A stretch of 43,662 nucleotides of DNA from a virus, in the IMG/VR virus record IMGVR_UViG_3300025769_000235, positions 1 through 43,662 of that record; one strand, written 5' to 3'. Within the stretch, counting starts at the first letter, position 1; each line of letters opens with the position of its first letter. The notes beneath the pieces are model-generated. The model was given only the letters and a program-made list of their open reading frames with translations. It did not search any database and was not told where the DNA came from. A program made the position numbers and the translations under genes. Shown one piece after another: positions 27,773 to 36,039 of the stretch.

Positions 27773-28194
27773 TGGTTAGGCGCACAAAAAAAGTGGGGGA
27801 TGGCCCTGATACGAACATAGCTGTAGGCAAGAGATCAGAGTTGATTGCTGCTAGTTATTTTATATCGAGGGGCTGTCACGTTTACTTTCAGGTAATGGAG
27901 CAAGGCCCTGTTGATTTGGTTGTATTAGATAAGTCGGGTGAGTGGCATTACTTTGATGTCAAGACCGTGTCGAGGAGAAAGAAAGGTACTATTATTTCCA
28001 GAACCTTGACCGATCTTCAAAGGCAGCTAGGGGTGCAACTGGTTTATGTGGATCTTGAAACAGGTGAGGTACATAAATACCCGCATCAATTCTCAAGGAA
28101 ATCGCCTCCCAAAGATTCGGAACAACATGCCGCGAACCGCAGGTTCAATGGTGTAATACCTAAGACACTTGATGAAGTTATAAAAGACAGTTGA
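27772..28194 (+). CDS. PD-(D/E)XK nuclease, resolvase-like
   Basis: 140 aa, best started at GTG 27772 inside the helicase stop (TAGTG) with AGAGGGG upstream. Core: GKRSELIAASYFISRGCHVY, then QGPVDLVVLDKSGEWHYFDV and KTVSR, giving E23, D48, D62 and K64. This matches PD-(D/E)XK enzymes such as Holliday-junction resolvases or replication-linked nucleases. Coupling to the helicase suggests a joint job in recombination or DNA processing. Confidence 0.78.
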   Translation: MVRRTKKVGDGPDTNIAVGKRSELIAASYFISRGCHVYFQVMEQGPVDLVVLDKSGEWHYFDVKTVSRRKKGTIISRTLTDLQRQLGVQLVYVDLETGEVHKYPHQFSRKSPPKDSEQHAANRRFNGVIPKTLDEVIKDS

Positions 28195-28216
28195 CGGTGT
28201 ATGCGTTTTATATAAT
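28191..28216 (+). promoter_or_regulatory. Weak promoter candidate before the RHH gene
   Basis: TTGACG (28191-28196) overlaps the previous stop; TATAAT lies at 28211-28216, only 14 bp later, and TAATAA/AATAAC would give 16-17 bp. Either element is good but the spacing is off. It lies before a gene with a good GAAGGAG site. Confidence 0.35.
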
Positions 28217-28239
28217 AACATAGTAGGAAGGAGCATACC

Positions 28240-28392
28240 ATGACTAAACCTAAATCTAGTACAGTATGGAGATCAGTAGCCATTGAAAAAACTGTTTATG
28301 AATCTTTAAAACATATGGCAGAAACAGAAGACAGAAGTGTTAGCAAGCAACTGGCACATCTAATTAAGGTGGCCGCAAAAGAAGCTGCTTGA
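28240..28392 (+). CDS. Small ribbon-helix-helix DNA-binding protein
   Basis: 50 aa, ATG at 28240 with GTAGGAAGGAG upstream. RSVAIEKTVYESLKHMAETE followed by DRSVSKQLAHLIKVA has the strand-helix-helix pattern of CopG/Arc-type repressors. It may control the replication operon; two hairpins follow its stop. Confidence 0.78.
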   Translation: MTKPKSSTVWRSVAIEKTVYESLKHMAETEDRSVSKQLAHLIKVAAKEAA

Positions 28393-28397
28393 CAACT

Positions 28398-28422
28398 GAA
28401 GGTGGTACGTCGTATCACCTTC
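28398..28422 (+). promoter_or_regulatory. Strong hairpin between the RHH and 28465 genes
   Basis: GAAGGTGGTAC - GTC - GTATCACCTTC: 11-bp stem (one GU) with a 3-nt loop, followed by a smaller hairpin AACCC-GAAG-GGGTT at about 28427-28440. No T-run after either. As DNA, it is also a near-perfect palindrome and so could be an RHH operator. Confidence 0.65.
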
Positions 28423-28464
28423 ATCCAACCCGAAGGGGTTAAACTTTAACGAAGGAGTAGGAAG

Positions 28465-29028
28465 ATGGGCGATATATTCTCGCTAATGAATGAGGAAGTC
28501 GATGCCGGTAAGTTCGACGGTGTAAGCGGAGAGAAGGGCAGTGCGCTGTCTACTCTTATCCGCCAGTCTATGAAGATCGATGAAGAGATTGCTTCAACAG
28601 AGCAGTATCTGAAGGATCTTAAATTCAAAAAAAGAAAAGTAAACGAAGAAGACATTCCCGCTCTTATGCAAGAGATGGGCATGGACAGTATTACCGTGGA
28701 CGGTAATAAGGTTGCCTTACGTCAGTTTGTTCACGCTCGAATAGCAGAAGACAAACGTGACGAAGCTTTCCAGTGGCTACGTTCCATTGGTGAGGGAGAC
28801 CTAATTAAACATGATGTAACTGTTTCATTCAAAGCTGGACAAGACAATGTTGCCGGATCCGTAGTCGCGGATCTCGAGGAGCAGGGTTTGGACCCAGCCC
28901 AGAAGACGCATGTGCACCCGCAGACTTTGAAGGCTTGGGTGAAGGGGCGTATTGAATCAGGAAAAGATATCGACTTTGACACCTTCGGTGTTTTTGTCGG
29001 AACCGAAGCCAAGATATCGAGGAGTTAG
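28465..29028 (+). CDS. Conserved replication-module protein upstream of SSB
   Basis: 187 aa. N-terminal coiled coil (about 30-60), then a domain with MDSITVDGNKVALRQFVHAR, EAFQWLRSIGEGDLIKHDVT and a C-terminal KTHVHPQTLKAWVKGRIESG followed by FGVFVGTEAKI. I recall this pattern immediately before SSB-like genes in several phages, with no firm function. It may be an accessory protein for recombination or nuclease control. Confidence 0.7.
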   Translation: MGDIFSLMNEEVDAGKFDGVSGEKGSALSTLIRQSMKIDEEIASTEQYLKDLKFKKRKVNEEDIPALMQEMGMDSITVDGNKVALRQFVHARIAEDKRDEAFQWLRSIGEGDLIKHDVTVSFKAGQDNVAGSVVADLEEQGLDPAQKTHVHPQTLKAWVKGRIESGKDIDFDTFGVFVGTEAKISRS

Positions 29029-29030
29029 AG

Positions 29031-29819
29031 ATGGCTGATACAGCAGTAGCAGAAGCAAAGACCACAGCAGTGGCAAATATCATGGACGATCTGTACGCAA
29101 GCGCAGGTCAGGGCATGGAGACAATTGGTGCAGACGATATGCAGATTCCGTTTCTACGGATTCTACAGCCGCTGTCACCGCAACTTTTGAAGACAGACTC
29201 TAAGTTTATAAAGGGTGCGTCGGCAGGAGATATTTTCAACACAGTAACTGGTCAGTTCTGGGAAGCTGACAGTGGCCTTACAGTGTTGATGTGTGCATAC
29301 ACTACCAAGTTCCTAGAGTTCCAGCTTCGAGAGTCTGGCGGCGGGTTCATGGGTGAGCTAGATGCAGGTGACCCTGACATCCGCAAGACTGAAAGGAATG
29401 GTTCGGCTGAGATGTTACCTTCAGGTAACGAGCTTGTTCGATCCGCGCAGTTCTTGGTCTTAGGTGTCGATAGTAACGGTGCCACAACGCAAATGATCTG
29501 TGACATGAAGAAGACACAGATGAAAGTTGCAAAGCAGTGGAACACTCGTCGTGCGGGGCTAAAGATTATGCACCCAGAGAAGGGCTTGTTCAACCCACCG
29601 ATGTGGGCTGTGCCGTGGAAGCTGACATCTGTACAGGAGAGCAACGACAAAGGTTCGTGGTTCAATTACTCAGTCTCTCAGTTAGAGATGAGCGATGTAC
29701 CCCAAGCTGCGATCGTCGAGGCTCGTGATCTGTACAACTCATTCAGGGCTGGTGATATTAAAACAGGTACTGGTGAAGATAAACGGAGCGAACCCGAAGG
29801 AGCAGACGTACCGTTTTAA
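29031..29819 (+). CDS. Single-stranded DNA-binding protein (phage type)
   Basis: 262 aa. Contains GADDMQIPFLRILQPLSPQL, the patch FIKGASAGDIFNTVTGQFWE and KLTSVQESNDKGSWFNYSVS, a pattern of phage ssDNA-binding proteins in replication operons. The acidic C-terminus ends GADVPF, matching the SSB C-terminal tip (D-x-P-F) that recruits partners. It sits directly before the primase, whose own end is DEVPF. Confidence 0.75.
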   Translation: MADTAVAEAKTTAVANIMDDLYASAGQGMETIGADDMQIPFLRILQPLSPQLLKTDSKFIKGASAGDIFNTVTGQFWEADSGLTVLMCAYTTKFLEFQLRESGGGFMGELDAGDPDIRKTERNGSAEMLPSGNELVRSAQFLVLGVDSNGATTQMICDMKKTQMKVAKQWNTRRAGLKIMHPEKGLFNPPMWAVPWKLTSVQESNDKGSWFNYSVSQLEMSDVPQAAIVEARDLYNSFRAGDIKTGTGEDKRSEPEGADVPF

Positions 29820-29824
29820 ACCTC

Positions 29825-29865
29825 TTGGGGTGTCGTTTATATGTTCAGTCTGGACGGCATCCCAA
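29825..29865 (+). promoter_or_regulatory. Hairpin between the SSB and primase genes
   Basis: TTGGGGTGTCGT (29825-29836) pairs with ACGGCATCCCAA (29854-29865), 12 bp with two GU pairs and a 17-nt loop. No T-run. It lies 18 bases before the primase ATG. Confidence 0.6.
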
Positions 29866-29883
29866 ACCAACTGAGGACAAACC

Positions 29884-31416
29884 ATGACCTATTTAAAAAG
29901 GTTCATGGCTGCGTTTGAAGGATTCAGCGCGGCGCATGGACAGACACAGATATCGAATGAGAGAAGGGCTGGCAAACAAAAAGCCAAGTCGTTCATTGTT
30001 CGCAAGCCGTTGACGATAGAACTTATCGAAGGACACATAAATGGTTCTCACGGTGTAGGCTCTATCCCGATCAACGAAGACAACAACTGTAAGTTCGGTG
30101 CGCTAGACATCGATCAGTATCCACTGGATCTGGTGGCACTGGACAAGAAGCTTCGTAAGATGAAGGTTCCTTGTGTGGTGTGCCGTTCAAAGTCTGGTGG
30201 TGCACATATATTCTTTTTCTTCCAAGACTACATAAATGCAGGAGAGTTCCGTGATAAAGCTTCAGAGATTTCTGCCGTACTTGGTTACGGCGGCTGTGAA
30301 ATTTTCCCAAAGCAAGAACAGATTCTTGTCGAGCGTGGTGATGTGGGGAACTTTATTAACCTGCCGTACTTTGATGAGAAACAAACTCTCCGCTACGCGA
30401 TTAAGGAAGACGGAGAGCCAGCGTCGTTAGAAGAATTCCTTGACCTTGTTGACGCGAGGTCTGTATCACCAGATGGATTTGTTGGTTTGACATTTGGTAA
30501 ACAGGTTGACGAGTTTAAGGATTGGGCCCCCTGTCTGGCATGTATGTTCGGACAGGGGATTCCCGAAGGCACACGCAACACAGTTATGTTTGCAGCAGCC
30601 GTGGGCTGTAAGAAAGAGCAGCCCGACAACTGGAAAGCCAGACTCGAAGAAATTAACAGTAAGTATTGCACTCCTTCCCTGCCAGCGTCAGAGATCGTAA
30701 CGATCCAGAGCCAGCATGAGAAGAAGGAGTATGGATTCCCGTGTGATCAGGAGCCACTTAAAAGTTTTTGCAACAAGACACTTTGCAAAACAAAGAAGTT
30801 TGGTATTGGCAGTCATGTATCGAACATGGATGTGTCGGGGTTATGTGTTGTTAAGTCGGAGCCGCCCGTGTGGTTTTGTGATGTAGCTGGGCAACGTGTC
30901 GAGCTAACGACTGATGACTTGCAGACACCGCAGAGATTTCAAAAAGCTTGCATGGAACAGATCCGCAAGATGCCGCCCCTGATGAAGATGGATGCTTGGC
31001 AGCAGATAGTTTCTATGATGATGGAAGACATGAGCGAGATCGAGGTTCCAGAAGAGCTAACATACAAGGGTCAGTTCATGGATCTACTTGAAGGATTTTG
31101 TGACGGCAGGGTGCAGGCTCAGTCGGCGGAAGAGATTACTCTTGGTAAGCCATTCACCGACGAAGACAGCATGACGTACTTCAAGATAGAGGCACTGATA
31201 AAGTTTCTTCGGAACAACAAGTTCGAGACATACAGTCGTGGGCAAATACAAGAGCGTTTAAAAGAGCTTAACTCTGGTGGGGCGGCTAATGGTCAGAGAA
31301 GGTTTAAGACCACAAAAGGGGATAGTAAGCCTCTTCGTGTGTGGTGGGTTCCTGCGTTCAACCAAGAGGTCCAAGTTCCGGGGATCGAGGTCCAAGGTGA
31401 TGAGGTGCCGTTCTAA
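29884..31416 (+). CDS. AEP-superfamily DNA primase (TOTE-type)
   Basis: 510 aa with GAGGACAAACC before ATG. Catalytic LDID at 74-77 (D75, D77) followed by SKSGGAH at 102-108 is the DxD..sGGxH signature of archaeo-eukaryotic primases as found in phage TOTE-type proteins. Several Cys groups (CLACMFGQG, FCNKTLCKTKK) suggest a zinc element in the middle. The C-terminus ends GDEVPF, an SSB-type tip. Primes DNA synthesis at the fork; it replaces the DnaG/T7 gp4 type of primase. Confidence 0.85.
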   Translation: MTYLKRFMAAFEGFSAAHGQTQISNERRAGKQKAKSFIVRKPLTIELIEGHINGSHGVGSIPINEDNNCKFGALDIDQYPLDLVALDKKLRKMKVPCVVCRSKSGGAHIFFFFQDYINAGEFRDKASEISAVLGYGGCEIFPKQEQILVERGDVGNFINLPYFDEKQTLRYAIKEDGEPASLEEFLDLVDARSVSPDGFVGLTFGKQVDEFKDWAPCLACMFGQGIPEGTRNTVMFAAAVGCKKEQPDNWKARLEEINSKYCTPSLPASEIVTIQSQHEKKEYGFPCDQEPLKSFCNKTLCKTKKFGIGSHVSNMDVSGLCVVKSEPPVWFCDVAGQRVELTTDDLQTPQRFQKACMEQIRKMPPLMKMDAWQQIVSMMMEDMSEIEVPEELTYKGQFMDLLEGFCDGRVQAQSAEEITLGKPFTDEDSMTYFKIEALIKFLRNNKFETYSRGQIQERLKELNSGGAANGQRRFKTTKGDSKPLRVWWVPAFNQEVQVPGIEVQGDEVPF

Positions 31417-31592
31417 TGTATGTAGCTTATTTTTTATGTGACACCTGTGGTCACCGTTGGAAAACTTATTACGGCAAGATAAAGCTATTAGAGCTCGGCG
31501 ATACTTGTGACAATTGTATCGACCAGCTTCCCTATAAAGAAGATTTTCGGGGGTATGTTTCTGAGCCGCACTTTTTTGAGAAGGCGGATTAA
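31416..31592 (+). CDS. 58-aa zinc-ribbon micro-protein
   Basis: ATG at 31416 in TAATG after the primase stop; TAA at 31590-31592. CDTC at 8-11 and CDNC at 31-34 form a zinc ribbon. Starts MYVAYFLCDTCGHRWKTYYG. Too short for standard gene calls; ends two bases before the next ATG. Function unknown, perhaps a primase or helicase partner. Confidence 0.75.
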   Translation: MYVAYFLCDTCGHRWKTYYGKIKLLELGDTCDNCIDQLPYKEDFRGYVSEPHFFEKAD

Positions 31593-31593
31593 A

Positions 31594-33108
31594 ATGGAAA
31601 CAACTATCTTCGGACCCCCGGGCACGGGTAAGACAACACGGTTGATTGAGATCGTACAACAGGAACTGGACAGCGGCACTAGGCCAGAGTCAATAGCATT
31701 TGTTTCGTTCAGTCGTAAGGCGGCAGAAGAGGCTCGAGAGAGGGCAGCGTCAAAGCTGAACATGGATGTAACCCAGATGGTCTGGTTTCGCACACTACAT
31801 AGCTTTGCGTTTCAGGTGTTGGGGCTACAGGTTAAGCAGGTATTGAGCGGTAAGGACTATTCTAAGATAGGTAAATTACTGGGGCTTGAGTTCACATCCA
31901 ACTCATCTGCAACGATGGCTGAAGGTATTTTGTTTAGACCCGGCAAAAGTGGTGATGCGTACCTTTCCATAATTCAGATGGCACGGGTTCGAGGGGTGAG
32001 CATCGAGCAACAGTTCAACGAGGTGGCTGATCGTAGGCTGCACTACCAGCAACTCAAGCTGGTGGATGAGGTGTTTCGTGATTATAAAAAAGAGACAGGC
32101 AAGGTAGACTTTGTAGATATGATCGAGAACTTTATCGAGCAGGGCGAGTGTCCGCTACTCGATGTCTTGATTGTGGACGAAGCACAGGATCTTGTCCCGC
32201 TTCAGTGGCGTATGGTGCATGAAGTAATGAAACCCAATGCCAAGCGCATATACTACGCTGGCGATGACGATCAGTGCATCTATTCTTGGATGGGTGTGAA
32301 CGTAAGAGATTTCTTAGGGGCATGCGATAACAAGATAGTATTAAACAAATCATATCGTCTTCCCATAGCTATACATAAAGAAGCAGATAATTTAGTTAAA
32401 CGCCTGCAAACGAGGCAAGAAAAAACATGGTCAAGCACTAAAGAAACTGGAAGTATAGTCTGGCATCGTGATATCATGGATGTGGACATAACAACTGGTG
32501 AGTGGCTAATCCTTGCTCGTACCAATTACATCGCCAACAGAATCGCAAATGACCTTAAAGAACAAGGGTTCCTGTACTGGCGTGAAGGTTCCGGTTGGTC
32601 CATCTCTCCAAATGTATTAACAGGTATCGAGGTATGGTTAAAACTATGCAAGGATCAGGAACTGTCTGCACAAGAGTTGAAGAAGCTGTCCACCTTACTA
32701 ACGCCAACCATAATTACAAAGGCTGGCAAGAAAGTCCTCGCAAACTTAGACCCCGAACAAACCTACAGGCTAACCGACATTCAGAACCAGTGCTCCCTGT
32801 TAGCAACGAAGGAGACACCGTGGTACGAAGTGCTGCGGGTGAGCGAGACAGAGAGAATATACATTACATCAGTACGTCGTATGGGCGAGTCTATTTTGAC
32901 GGGGACCCCGAGGATCAAGATATCGACGATTCACAAAGCAAAAGGTGGCGAGGCGGATAACGTCGCGCTATTATTAGATTCATCTAGAGCATGCGCTGAA
33001 AGCCTCGATCAGGACTCCGAAGTTCGGACGTTCTACGTCGGCTTGACCCGTGCTCGAAAATCACTACACCTTATAGAATCACAATCACATTATGGATTCC
33101 CGCTATGA
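31594..33108 (+). CDS. UvrD/PcrA-like superfamily 1 helicase
   Basis: 504 aa from ATG at 31594 (GAGAAGGCGG upstream); the longer upstream frame is the zinc-ribbon gene's shadow. Walker A GPPGTGKTT (7-15), motif II VDEAQD (194-199), motif III AGDDDQCIYSW, motif IV RLPIAIHKEA and motif VI YVGLTRARK (481-489). The set matches SF1A 3'-5' helicases. Likely the replicative or recombination helicase paired with polymerase and primase; no DnaB-type helicase is present. Confidence 0.92.
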   Translation: METTIFGPPGTGKTTRLIEIVQQELDSGTRPESIAFVSFSRKAAEEARERAASKLNMDVTQMVWFRTLHSFAFQVLGLQVKQVLSGKDYSKIGKLLGLEFTSNSSATMAEGILFRPGKSGDAYLSIIQMARVRGVSIEQQFNEVADRRLHYQQLKLVDEVFRDYKKETGKVDFVDMIENFIEQGECPLLDVLIVDEAQDLVPLQWRMVHEVMKPNAKRIYYAGDDDQCIYSWMGVNVRDFLGACDNKIVLNKSYRLPIAIHKEADNLVKRLQTRQEKTWSSTKETGSIVWHRDIMDVDITTGEWLILARTNYIANRIANDLKEQGFLYWREGSGWSISPNVLTGIEVWLKLCKDQELSAQELKKLSTLLTPTIITKAGKKVLANLDPEQTYRLTDIQNQCSLLATKETPWYEVLRVSETERIYITSVRRMGESILTGTPRIKISTIHKAKGGEADNVALLLDSSRACAESLDQDSEVRTFYVGLTRARKSLHLIESQSHYGFPL

Positions 33109-33383
33109 AAACACGCGAAGACTTTCTTAATAAAGCTGAAGAGCTAATCAACGGTCCGAGGGCCAAGGAATATGGGCCAGCTAAGTTTAACCATGAACGT
33201 ATAGCAACCATATGGAGCGTGATCTTAGGCAGGTGCATAACACCAGAGCAGGTGGTCGCTTGTATGATCGGGTTGAAGTTAGCTAGGTTAGCCGAAGATT
33301 CAACAAAGGATGACTCATGGGTAGATATCATAGGTTATGCCGCACTAGGAGGAGAAATTGTAAATGACTGCGATGATTGCTGA
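33105..33383 (+). CDS. DUF6378-like protein
   Basis: 92 aa. LINGPRAKEYGPAKFNHERI, then TIWSVILGRCITPEQVVACM, then KLARLAEDSTKDDSWVDIIG and YAALGGE match the family I know as DUF6378, found in many phages near nucleotide and replication genes. ATGA overlap with the helicase. Function unknown. Confidence 0.82.
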   Translation: MKTREDFLNKAEELINGPRAKEYGPAKFNHERIATIWSVILGRCITPEQVVACMIGLKLARLAEDSTKDDSWVDIIGYAALGGEIVNDCDDC

Positions 33384-33615
33384 CGGATTTGATAGAGCTA
33401 TACTTGGTATAGCTGAGAGATGTGGGGATGATAACGTGTTGGCGTATGACGCTGCCAAATGTATCGAGATCCTTGTAGAAGAACACGACATGACGCATGA
33501 GGAGGCGGTGGAATACTTTTCGTTTAACGTATCAGGTGCTTATGTAGGCAAAGGAACGCCTATATTTGTTTGGACACAAAACCCTGTAGACGCTTTGGAG
33601 CGAGTAAATGAATGA
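33364..33615 (+). CDS. Small conserved hypothetical protein
   Basis: 83 aa. DRAILGIAERCGDDNVLAYD, then AAKCIEILVEEHDMTHEEAV and GAYVGKGTPIFVW, a pattern I recall from marine phage genomes. Overlaps the previous gene by 20 and the polymerase start by 8 bases. Function unknown. Confidence 0.7.
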   Translation: MTAMIADGFDRAILGIAERCGDDNVLAYDAAKCIEILVEEHDMTHEEAVEYFSFNVSGAYVGKGTPIFVWTQNPVDALERVNE

Positions 33616-35518
33616 TAACCAGATCAATCTTCTTGACATAGATGTAAAAGAAGCTGCGCTTGGGTTCGGGGATGATGAGTGGGCACCTCCATCTTCGTTC
33701 CCTGACCTTACAAATTGTGAGCGGATAGCTATTGACTTGGAAACCAGAGACCCGAACCTAACTACGTTAGGGCCGGGGTGGTGTAGGGATGATGGCTACG
33801 TTATCGGCTACGCTGTGGCGGCTGGTGACTTCGTTGGCTACTATCCGGTGCGCCATGAGGATGGCAACTTACCAGAGAAATCTGTAGTCAACTGGCTCAA
33901 GAAACAAATGGCAACACCCAACATAGAAAAGGTTATGCATAACGCTATGTATGACCTTGGTTGGATGCGCTGGGCAGGGATCGAGGTCCAAGGTCCGATA
34001 ATCGACACCATGATAGCGGCTCCCATACTTAACGAGAACCGTAGGTACTACAATCTAAACTCTCTGACGGGCGAATACCTTGGGGAGTACAAGAACGAGA
34101 AGATGCTCAAGGCTGCGGCTGCGATGTATCATGTCGATCCCAAAAGCGGGATGTGGAGATTGCCGTCAAAGTTTGTGGGCAGCTACGCCGAACAGGATGC
34201 TGCGGTGACCCTACGTCTTTGGGACAGGCTGCGTCCTGAGATTATCAAGGATGAAGTCAGCAGCATCTTCGAGCTAGAGTCCAGTCTCCTGCCGTGCCTG
34301 CTAGACATGAAGACAAAGGGCGTTCGGGTTGACATAGACAAAGCTGAATTAGTCAAGAAAGATCTAAAGAAACGAGAGGATATTTTACTTAAACAAATAA
34401 AGGAAGAGACCGGGGTCGCTGTCTCCCCTTGGGAAGCTGCATCTATAGCACGAGCGTTCGACTCTCTTGGCATCTCGTATAAAAGGACAAAGAACACGAA
34501 TGCTCCCTCCTTTACAAAACAATTTCTTGTGAACCACACGCACCCAATTGCACAGAAAATTGTGAAATTGCGTGAATTTAACAAGGCAAACACTACTTTT
34601 GTTGAGACAATCCTTGAACATTCGTGTAAAGGGCGCATTCATTGTGACTTTAATCCTCTTCGTTCTGATGAAGGTGGCACGGTAACCGGGCGATTTTCTT
34701 CAAGCAACCCCAATCTACAACAAATCCCGGCGAGAGATCCAGAGATCAAGTCATTGATCCGTGGGCTGTTCCTGCCAGAAGAAGGGACAAAGTGGGGAAG
34801 CTTTGACTACGCTTCTCAGGAGCCTCGATGGTTAGCGCATTACTGCGCTCAACTGACCGGAGTAAATCGTCACCCTCAAATTGATACTGTAGTTGAAATG
34901 TATAAAGAGGGCAACGCTGACTTCCACCAGATGGTGGCAGATCTTGCCGACATAACCCGTAAGGAGGCCAAGACTGTAAACCTTGGTATTATGTACGGTA
35001 TGGGGCGCAAGAAGCTGGCTGGTGTAATGGACATCGAGGAAGATGAAGCCAAGACATTGCTTGAAAAGTACCATGAGAGGGTGCCTTTTGTGAAAGGTAT
35101 TGCAGATCTAGCAGCCGGGACAGCAGCTACCAACGGTGCTATCCGAACATGGCTTGGTCGCAAGTGCAGGTTTGATATGTGGGAGCCTAAGTCTTTTGGC
35201 TATAACAAAGCTATGAAGCTCGAGGAAGCTGCCAAGGAGTATGGCGGCAAGGGTATGATACGTCGTGCCTTTACATACAAGGCGCTGAACAAACTGATCC
35301 AAGGTTCGAGTGCCGACCAGACAAAGAAAGCGATGGTGGACTGTTATAAGGAGGGCCTGCTTCCTATGTTAACCGTACATGATGAGCTTTGCTTTAGCAT
35401 CGAATCTAAGGAGCAGGCAGATAGGATAGTTGATATCATGGAAAATTGTATCCCGAAACTTAACGTACCATTTGAAGTTGACATGGCTTTGGTAGATAAC
35501 TGGGGGGAAGTAGAATGA
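33608..35518 (+). CDS. polA: Family A DNA polymerase with 3'-5' exonuclease
   Basis: 636 aa. Exonuclease: DLETRDP (43-49), HNAMYDLG (111-118), YAEQDAAV (193-200). Polymerase: TVTGRFSSSNPNLQQIP, motif A FDYASQEPRW (399-408), motif B RKEAKTVNLGIMYG (451-464), motif C VHDELC (590-595). No 5'-3' exonuclease domain, as usual in phages. The motif B residue equivalent to E. coli Phe762 is Leu459, the low-speed/high-fidelity-linked variant. Replicates the phage genome with the AEP primase and UvrD helicase. Confidence 0.93.
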   Translation: MNDNQINLLDIDVKEAALGFGDDEWAPPSSFPDLTNCERIAIDLETRDPNLTTLGPGWCRDDGYVIGYAVAAGDFVGYYPVRHEDGNLPEKSVVNWLKKQMATPNIEKVMHNAMYDLGWMRWAGIEVQGPIIDTMIAAPILNENRRYYNLNSLTGEYLGEYKNEKMLKAAAAMYHVDPKSGMWRLPSKFVGSYAEQDAAVTLRLWDRLRPEIIKDEVSSIFELESSLLPCLLDMKTKGVRVDIDKAELVKKDLKKREDILLKQIKEETGVAVSPWEAASIARAFDSLGISYKRTKNTNAPSFTKQFLVNHTHPIAQKIVKLREFNKANTTFVETILEHSCKGRIHCDFNPLRSDEGGTVTGRFSSSNPNLQQIPARDPEIKSLIRGLFLPEEGTKWGSFDYASQEPRWLAHYCAQLTGVNRHPQIDTVVEMYKEGNADFHQMVADLADITRKEAKTVNLGIMYGMGRKKLAGVMDIEEDEAKTLLEKYHERVPFVKGIADLAAGTAATNGAIRTWLGRKCRFDMWEPKSFGYNKAMKLEEAAKEYGGKGMIRRAFTYKALNKLIQGSSADQTKKAMVDCYKEGLLPMLTVHDELCFSIESKEQADRIVDIMENCIPKLNVPFEVDMALVDNWGEVE

Positions 35519-36039
35519 CAAATCCCATAGATGAAAATCTTGTGCAAGAAATGAAAAAGTATTTGCATTATGACCCAGAAACAGGAGTGTTTACTTGGAA
35601 AAAACAAAAAAGCGGCGCACCCAAGGGTTCAGTAGCAGGGTTTCTGGTGCCTGACAGAAAACGTGTAAGAAGAAAAATTAGATTTGATGGAACGAAGTAT
35701 TTTAGTAGTCGTTTAGCATGGGCTTTTGTGCACGGTTCCATATCTACTGAAATTCTAATTGACCACATTAATGGTGATCCTTTGGACAACAGAATAGAAA
35801 ACCTTAGACTAGCTACACATTCATTGAACGCCCGAAACAGAAAGATATGTAATAACAATAAAACAGGGGTAACTGGAGTTAAGAAAAGAGAAAAAAAATC
35901 AGGAATTTTTTGGGAAGCCACAATTTATAATATGAAAAGAATACATTTGGGATTGTTTAGATCAAAAGAAGAAGCAATTGCGGCAAGAAAAGCCGGGGAA
36001 AAGTTACTTGGTTATATCTCAAGAAACGGAGAAGCGTAA
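35515..36039 (+). CDS. HNH homing-type endonuclease with AP2 domain
   Basis: 174 aa, ATGA overlap with polA. Residues 17-75 hold the N-terminal pattern HYDPETGVFTWKK..SG then KRVRRKIRFDGTKYFSSRLA; HNH core LIDHINGDPLDNRIENLRLA (81-100); AP2-like GVTGVKKREKKSGIFWEATI (118-137) then HLGLFRSKEEA. Free-standing mobile endonucleases of this type often invade next to polymerase genes. The DNA is visibly richer in A and T than its neighbours, consistent with recent arrival. Confidence 0.88.
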   Translation: MTNPIDENLVQEMKKYLHYDPETGVFTWKKQKSGAPKGSVAGFLVPDRKRVRRKIRFDGTKYFSSRLAWAFVHGSISTEILIDHINGDPLDNRIENLRLATHSLNARNRKICNNNKTGVTGVKKREKKSGIFWEATIYNMKRIHLGLFRSKEEAIAARKAGEKLLGYISRNGEA

